DNA of 10,048 bases from JBOGFI01 sp050743365 (GTDB lineage Bacteria; Actinomycetota; Acidimicrobiia; IMCC26256; JACDBD01). Made by a program: the position numbers and the translations under genes. Of this stretch, positions 6,478 through 10,048 are shown in pieces. Within the stretch, counting starts at the first letter, position 1, and each line of letters starts with the position of its first letter. Below the pieces are notes generated by a model that saw only the letters and a list, made by a program, of their open reading frames with translations, had not been told where the DNA came from and did no database searches. The stretch is from contig JBOGFI010000250.1 of NCBI GenBank assembly GCA_050743365.1, positions 1-10,048 on the forward strand, given 5' to 3'.

Positions 6478-9400
6478 GTGGGGACTGGTTCTCAGCGCAG
6501 CGGGATCCGCGTCGTCGCTCGTAAGCGCGCGCCGGATGGCGCGCCACACCGACGGCGGCGGCGGAGGCGCTCCGCCGCGCGGGCGTTCGTCGTCGTGCTC
6601 GCGCTGGTGGTGGTGCAGGGCGCGCTGGCGGCGCCGCCCGCCCCGGACTTCACGATCTCCCCGGCGGTGCCGCAGATCGGGGAGACGGTGACCTTCACGT
6701 CCACGGCAACGGATCCGGAAGGCGACGCCGTGACGGTCGAGTGGGACTTCGAGGACGACGGCACGTTCGACGCCGCCGGCGACAGCGCTCAGCATTCCTA
6801 CTCCACGTCTGGAGACAAGACCGTGCGGATGCGGGTGACCGACGTGGACAACGAGGTCGCCGAGACGACCAAGACGCTGAGGGTCAACGCCCCGCCGCGC
6901 GCTGAAATTGGCTTCTCGCCCGCCGTGCCGACCGTGGGGGAGCCGGTCGCCTTCGACGGCTGGGGATCGGGAGATCCCGATGGATCGATCGCGGCTTACG
7001 AGTGGGACCTGGACGACGATGGCAACTTCGAGGCCGAGGGCGAGCTCGTCGAGCACGCCTTCACCGACCCGGGCGAGAAGACCGTCAGGCTGCGCGTCAC
7101 CGACGCCGACGGGGCCATGGACCTCGCGACGCGGACCATCCTCGTGAACGCCCCGCCGGAGGCGGACTTCGCGTTCAGCCCGGCCGTGCCCGAGGTCGGC
7201 GAGCAGGTGAGCTTCGACGGCGGGAGCTCCAGCGACCGCGACGGCACGATCGAGGGGTACGACTGGGACCTCGACGACGACGGGACGTTCGAGGCCCAGG
7301 GCCCGACCGTCGAGCACGCTTTCTCGAGCACGGGCGAGAAGACCGTCAGGCTGCTGGTCACCGACTCCTACGGCGCGACCGACATGAAGACCGGGACGCT
7401 GCGCGTGAACGCGGCGCCGATCGCGGACTTCGCCTTCAGCCCCGCGGTGCCGGAGGCCGGCGAGCAGGTCAGCTTCGACGCCGGGGCGTCCCGCGACGAT
7501 GTGGCGATCCCGAACTCCGGCTACCAGTGGGACTTCGACGACGACGGCACCTTCGACGCCCAGGGCCAGACGGTCGACCACGCCTTCCCCGGGGCCGGCG
7601 ACAAGACTGTGACGCTGCGCGTGACCGACGCGGACGGCCGGAGCGACACCACGACGCGCCCGCTGCGCGTGAACGCCGCGCCGGCCGCGGACTTCACGTT
7701 CAGCCCGACCGTGCCCGAGGTCGGCGAGCAGGTGACGTTCGACGGCTCGAGGTCGACCGACGCGGAAGCGACGATCGCGGACGCCGACCACGACTGGGAC
7801 CTGGACAACGACGGCGCGTTCGACGACGCCCAGGGCCAGACCGTCGAGCACGCCTTCGACAGCGCCGGCGAGAAGACCGTCAGGCTGCGCGTGACCGACG
7901 CCGACGGCGCGATCAACACGAAGACGCAGAGCCTGCGGGTGAACGCGGAGCCGCACGCGTCGTTCAAGTTCAGCCCCGCCGTGCCGCAGGTGGGCGAGCA
8001 GGTCACGTTGGACGGCTCGGACTCGAGCGACCCGGAAGGCGCGATCACCGCGTACGAATGGGAGCTCGACGGCGATCGTCTCTACGACGACGCTCACGGC
8101 AAGGTAGTCCAGCATGCCTTCGCCACTGCCGGCACCAGGACCCTCAGGCTGCGCGTCACCGACACCGACGGCACCACCGACACCACGACGCGCACGCTGC
8201 GCGTGAACGCGGCGCCGACCGCCGAGTTCACGTTCACCCCCGCCGTGCCGGGCGTCGGCGAGCCGGTGACCTTCGACGGCTCCAGCTCCAGCGATGCCGA
8301 CGGCACGGTCACCGCCTACGACTGGGACATCGACGGCGACGGTCAGTTCGACGACGAACACGGCCAGACCGTCGACATCGCCTTCACCAGCGCCGGCGAG
8401 AAGACGGTCGCGCTGCGCGTCACCGACAACGACGGCGGCATCGACACCAAGACCCGAACGCTGCGCGTGAACGCCGGGCTGACCGCGCACTTCACGATCA
8501 GCCCAGAGGTGCCGCAGGTCCGCGAGAGCGTGACCTTCGACGGCTCGGGCTCGAGCGACCCGGAAGGCGCGATCGCCGCGTACGACTGGGACCTCGATGA
8601 CGACGGCACGTTCGAGGCCCAGGGCCAGACCGTCGAGCACGCCTTCACCGGCGCCGGGCAGAAGACCGTCAGGCTGCGCGTCACCGACGCCGACGGCCTG
8701 ACCGACACCGCGACAGGCACGCTGCGCGTGAACGCAGCGCCGATCGCCGACTTCACGTTCATCCCGGCCGTGCCCGACGTCGGCGAGCAGGTGACCTTCA
8801 ATGGCGCGAGCTCCAGCGACGACGTGGCGATTCCCAGCTCCGGCTACCAGTGGGACTTCGACAACGACGGCACCTTCGACGCCCAGGGCCGGACCGTCGA
8901 GCACGCCTTCACCGGCGCCGGGCAGAAGACCGTCAGGCTGCGCGTCACCGACGCCGACGACACGACCGGCACCAAGACGCGCACGCTCCGCGTCAACGCC
9001 GCGCCGACCGCAGACTTCACGTTCAGCCCCGCCGACCCGGACGTCGGCGAGCAGGTGACGTTCGACGGCTCGAGGTCGACCGACGCGGAAGCGACGATCG
9101 CGAACGCCGACCACGACTGGGACCTGGACAACGACGGCGCCTTCGACGACGCCCAGGGCAAGACCGTCACCCACACATTCACCAGCGCCGGCGAGAAGAC
9201 CGTCAGGCTGCGCGTCACCGACACCGATCGCGCCATCGACACCAAGACGCGGACGCTGCGCGTGAACGCCGCGCCGCCGCCGGTGCAGCCGGTGCCGCCG
9301 GTCGCCTCACCGCCGCCGGTGCCGCCGGTGCCCCCGGTGCCGCCGGTGGCCTCACCGCCGCCAGTGCCGCCGGTCTCGCCGCCGCAGGTCATCCCAGGCG

Positions 9401-9738
9401 TGATCGTCGAGATCCGCGGCAGCATCCTCGCGCGCAGGACACGAGTGAAGCGCCTGCTCGTGAGCGCGCCCAAGGGGACGCAGGTGACGGTCCGCTGCCG
9501 CGGCCGCCGCTGTCCGACCAGGAAGGCGAAGATCGGAGTCTCCGAGGGCAGGAAGCTGCGCTTCCGTGCGCTCGAGCGCCTGCTGAGGCCGCGCACCAGG
9601 ATCATGGTCACCGTGACCATGAGCGGCTTCGTCGGCAAGCACACCACGTTCACGATCCGGCGCGGACGACCGCCCAGGCGCAGCGACCTCTGCCTCCCCG
9701 CAGGGACCACGAAGCCGCAGCGGTGCCCGCACCCGTGA
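6478..9738 (+). CDS. Large secreted PKD-repeat protein (10 repeats, Pro-rich stalk, Cys-containing C-terminal domain)
   Basis: 1086 residues. GTG 6478 is the only sensible start: an in-frame TGA lies at 6457-6459 and AGGGAG sits 8 nt upstream. The signal peptide has seven consecutive Arg (25-31) and a hydrophobic core, with probable cleavage at ALA, residues 49-51. Ten PKD domains of 86-90 residues follow, starting near 53, 139, 226, 313, 401, 491, 579, 667, 754 and 842. Each ends in (L/I)xVNA, and nearly all contain a DxDxDG-like acidic loop after the central Trp. A Pro/Val-rich stalk (932-970) leads to a basic C-terminal domain (971-1086) with C1007, C1012, C1072 and C1083, probably disulfide-bonded; from memory this tail is common in Thermoleophilia secreted proteins. 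There is no LPXTG motif and no terminal membrane helix, so the attachment mode is unknown. I infer a surface or matrix adhesin or stalk. The stop overlaps the next start (GTGA). Confidence 0.95.
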   Translation: MGTGSQRSGIRVVARKRAPDGAPHRRRRRRRSAARAFVVVLALVVVQGALAAPPAPDFTISPAVPQIGETVTFTSTATDPEGDAVTVEWDFEDDGTFDAAGDSAQHSYSTSGDKTVRMRVTDVDNEVAETTKTLRVNAPPRAEIGFSPAVPTVGEPVAFDGWGSGDPDGSIAAYEWDLDDDGNFEAEGELVEHAFTDPGEKTVRLRVTDADGAMDLATRTILVNAPPEADFAFSPAVPEVGEQVSFDGGSSSDRDGTIEGYDWDLDDDGTFEAQGPTVEHAFSSTGEKTVRLLVTDSYGATDMKTGTLRVNAAPIADFAFSPAVPEAGEQVSFDAGASRDDVAIPNSGYQWDFDDDGTFDAQGQTVDHAFPGAGDKTVTLRVTDADGRSDTTTRPLRVNAAPAADFTFSPTVPEVGEQVTFDGSRSTDAEATIADADHDWDLDNDGAFDDAQGQTVEHAFDSAGEKTVRLRVTDADGAINTKTQSLRVNAEPHASFKFSPAVPQVGEQVTLDGSDSSDPEGAITAYEWELDGDRLYDDAHGKVVQHAFATAGTRTLRLRVTDTDGTTDTTTRTLRVNAAPTAEFTFTPAVPGVGEPVTFDGSSSSDADGTVTAYDWDIDGDGQFDDEHGQTVDIAFTSAGEKTVALRVTDNDGGIDTKTRTLRVNAGLTAHFTISPEVPQVRESVTFDGSGSSDPEGAIAAYDWDLDDDGTFEAQGQTVEHAFTGAGQKTVRLRVTDADGLTDTATGTLRVNAAPIADFTFIPAVPDVGEQVTFNGASSSDDVAIPSSGYQWDFDNDGTFDAQGRTVEHAFTGAGQKTVRLRVTDADDTTGTKTRTLRVNAAPTADFTFSPADPDVGEQVTFDGSRSTDAEATIANADHDWDLDNDGAFDDAQGKTVTHTFTSAGEKTVRLRVTDTDRAIDTKTRTLRVNAAPPPVQPVPPVASPPPVPPVPPVPPVASPPPVPPVSPPQVIPGVIVEIRGSILARRTRVKRLLVSAPKGTQVTVRCRGRRCPTRKAKIGVSEGRKLRFRALERLLRPRTRIMVTVTMSGFVGKHTTFTIRRGRPPRRSDLCLPAGTTKPQRCPHP
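7153..7947 (+). repeat. PKD super-repeat, first copy (repeats 3-5)
   Basis: Residues 226-490 of the large PKD protein. Domain-specific features recur in repeats 8-10 at exactly +441 residues (+1323 nt). The DDVAIPNSGYQWDFDDDGTF insert of repeat 4 reappears in repeat 9. The GSRSTDAEATIADADHDWDL segment of repeat 5 reappears in repeat 10, with near-identical nucleotide sequence. This shows block duplication of several domains rather than independent single-domain gain. Confidence 0.8.
8476..9270 (+). repeat. PKD super-repeat, second copy (repeats 8-10)
   Basis: Residues 667-931, the counterpart of repeats 3-5. Repeat 9 carries DDVAIPSSGYQWDFDNDGTF and repeat 10 carries GSRSTDAEATIANADHDWDL; neither variant occurs in repeats 1-3 or 6-8. 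Repeats 3 and 8 share YDWDLDDDGTFEAQG. All three domain starts keep the same offset, so no indels have accumulated in the net spacing since the duplication. Confidence 0.8.
9277..9387 (+). repeat. Low-complexity Pro/Val stalk-coding repeat
   Basis: Imperfect CCGGTGCCGCCG-type repeats encode PPPVQPVPPVASPPPVPPV and its continuation, residues 934-970 of the large PKD protein. The unit VASPPPVPPV occurs twice. This is a typical extended linker between a repeat region and an anchoring or terminal domain. It is a likely site of length variation by slippage, and the short paralogue lacks it. Confidence 0.75.
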
Positions 9739-10048
9739 GCTTCCCGCCGGCGGTGCTCATAGGTGGCGCGTGCGCGGCACTTTTCGGCGCAACCTTCGCG
9801 GCGGGCAGCGTCCCGGGGGACGAAGAAGTCTCGGTGGCGCGCGCCGTTCCCGCGCCACCCGCGAGGACGACCCCGGTCCCACCCGCGCGGACGGCCCGGG
9901 TCCCACCCGCGCGGACGGCCCCGGCCCCACCTGCGGGGACGACCCCGGTCCCACCTGTGGGGACGACGTCGGTCCCTCGTCGCGCGCTGACGCTCGGGGA
10001 GGCCGCGGGCCTGCCCGGCCTTCGCAGGAAGCCGGTGCCGCGCACGCG
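9735..10048 (+). CDS. Secreted or membrane-anchored Pro-rich protein, unknown function (3' end beyond window)
   Basis: The frame is open from GTG 9735 to the window edge (104 complete codons), and the stop is not seen. The GTG overlaps the PKD stop as GTGA, which implies translational coupling. The N-terminus (MSFPPAVLIGGACAALFGAT) is hydrophobic and lacks a strong basic n-region, so it is either a signal peptide or a membrane anchor. It is followed by GDEE and then five tandem 8-residue units of the type PARTTPVP (residues 42-81). The visible part ends in RRALTLGEAAGLPGLRRKPVPRTR, which may begin a basic, Pro-rich tail. I recognise no enzyme domain. Small proteins of this layout (hydrophobic N-terminus, GDE, Pro-rich region) occur in Thermoleophilia as far as I recall. 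The coupling suggests that it acts with, or helps anchor, the PKD protein, but this is inference. Confidence 0.7.
   Translation, partial: MSFPPAVLIGGACAALFGATFAAGSVPGDEEVSVARAVPAPPARTTPVPPARTARVPPARTAPAPPAGTTPVPPVGTTSVPRRALTLGEAAGLPGLRRKPVPRT
9858..9977 (+). repeat. Five tandem 24-bp repeats inside the terminal partial gene
   Basis: Units begin at 9858, 9882, 9906, 9930 and 9954 and follow the pattern CCCGCGnGGACGnCCCnGGnC plus CCA, encoding PARTTPVP, PARTARVP, PARTAPAP, PAGTTPVP and PVGTTSVP. They are in frame with the GTG at 9735, which supports that reading frame. The sequence diverges progressively in the last two units. Confidence 0.85.

Noticed and set aside
7002..8600. A 532-codon plus-strand frame inside the PKD array
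   Set aside because: It is an alternate frame of the repeats, extremely Arg-rich and of low complexity, fully inside the real gene.
6460..9174. A 904-codon open frame on the minus strand opposite the large PKD gene
   Set aside because: It mirrors the PKD repeats with the same period and exists because GC-rich repeated codons give few antisense stops. It has no independent domains, and the plus-strand reading has a signal peptide, family motifs and a ribosome binding site.
9735..10048. Sortase or similar anchoring enzyme at the right edge
   Set aside because: The visible 104 residues show only a hydrophobic N-terminus and Pro-rich repeats; no catalytic motif falls inside the window.

Overview
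The window is about 10 kb of very GC-rich DNA with actinobacterial-looking codon use (GTG and TTG starts, strong G/C at third positions). The C-terminal domain of the largest protein has paired Cys residues in a VRCRGRRCP and LCLPAG...RC layout. From memory this tail is typical of secreted proteins of Thermoleophilia (Solirubrobacterales and relatives), so I infer a soil-type member of that class. No RNA genes, CRISPR arrays, transposases or phage genes were found.

Left half, minus strand (4935 down to 1): a compact, probably single operon. It runs cysC (APS kinase), then sat (ATP sulfurylase, ATGA overlap), then a CPA2-family cation:proton antiporter without a regulatory domain (11-nt gap), then a secreted beta-propeller/FN3/DNRLRE protein (19-nt gap) that runs off the left edge. 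The last gene is easy to miss because it has no stop codon inside the window. Sat and CysC together convert sulfate and ATP to PAPS, for assimilation or for sulfotransferases.

Middle (4936-5149): the divergent intergenic region between cysC and the right-hand cluster.

Right half, plus strand (5150 to 10048): two tandem paralogous genes for secreted PKD-repeat proteins, followed by a translationally coupled secreted Pro-rich protein that runs off the right edge. The first PKD gene has 3 repeats and no C-terminal domain. The second has 10 repeats, a Pro-rich stalk and a Cys-containing C-terminal domain. They are nearly identical over the signal peptide and first repeat. Repeats 3-5 of the large protein match repeats 8-10 at an exact 441-residue offset. 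Both genes are preceded by the same set of conserved blocks at fixed spacing (GAATTTC, AAGCAAGGCCC, CGTTT, ACCGAGCCTTC). This is a candidate shared promoter/leader element that I cannot assign to a known class.

Overall, a housekeeping sulfate-activation operon with an attached ion transporter and surface protein stands back to back with a fast-evolving cell-surface or extracellular repeat-protein locus. The most novel signals are the conserved leader element, the ~150-bp segment inserted into it in the second copy, and the evidence of repeat amplification and C-terminal loss between the two PKD paralogues.
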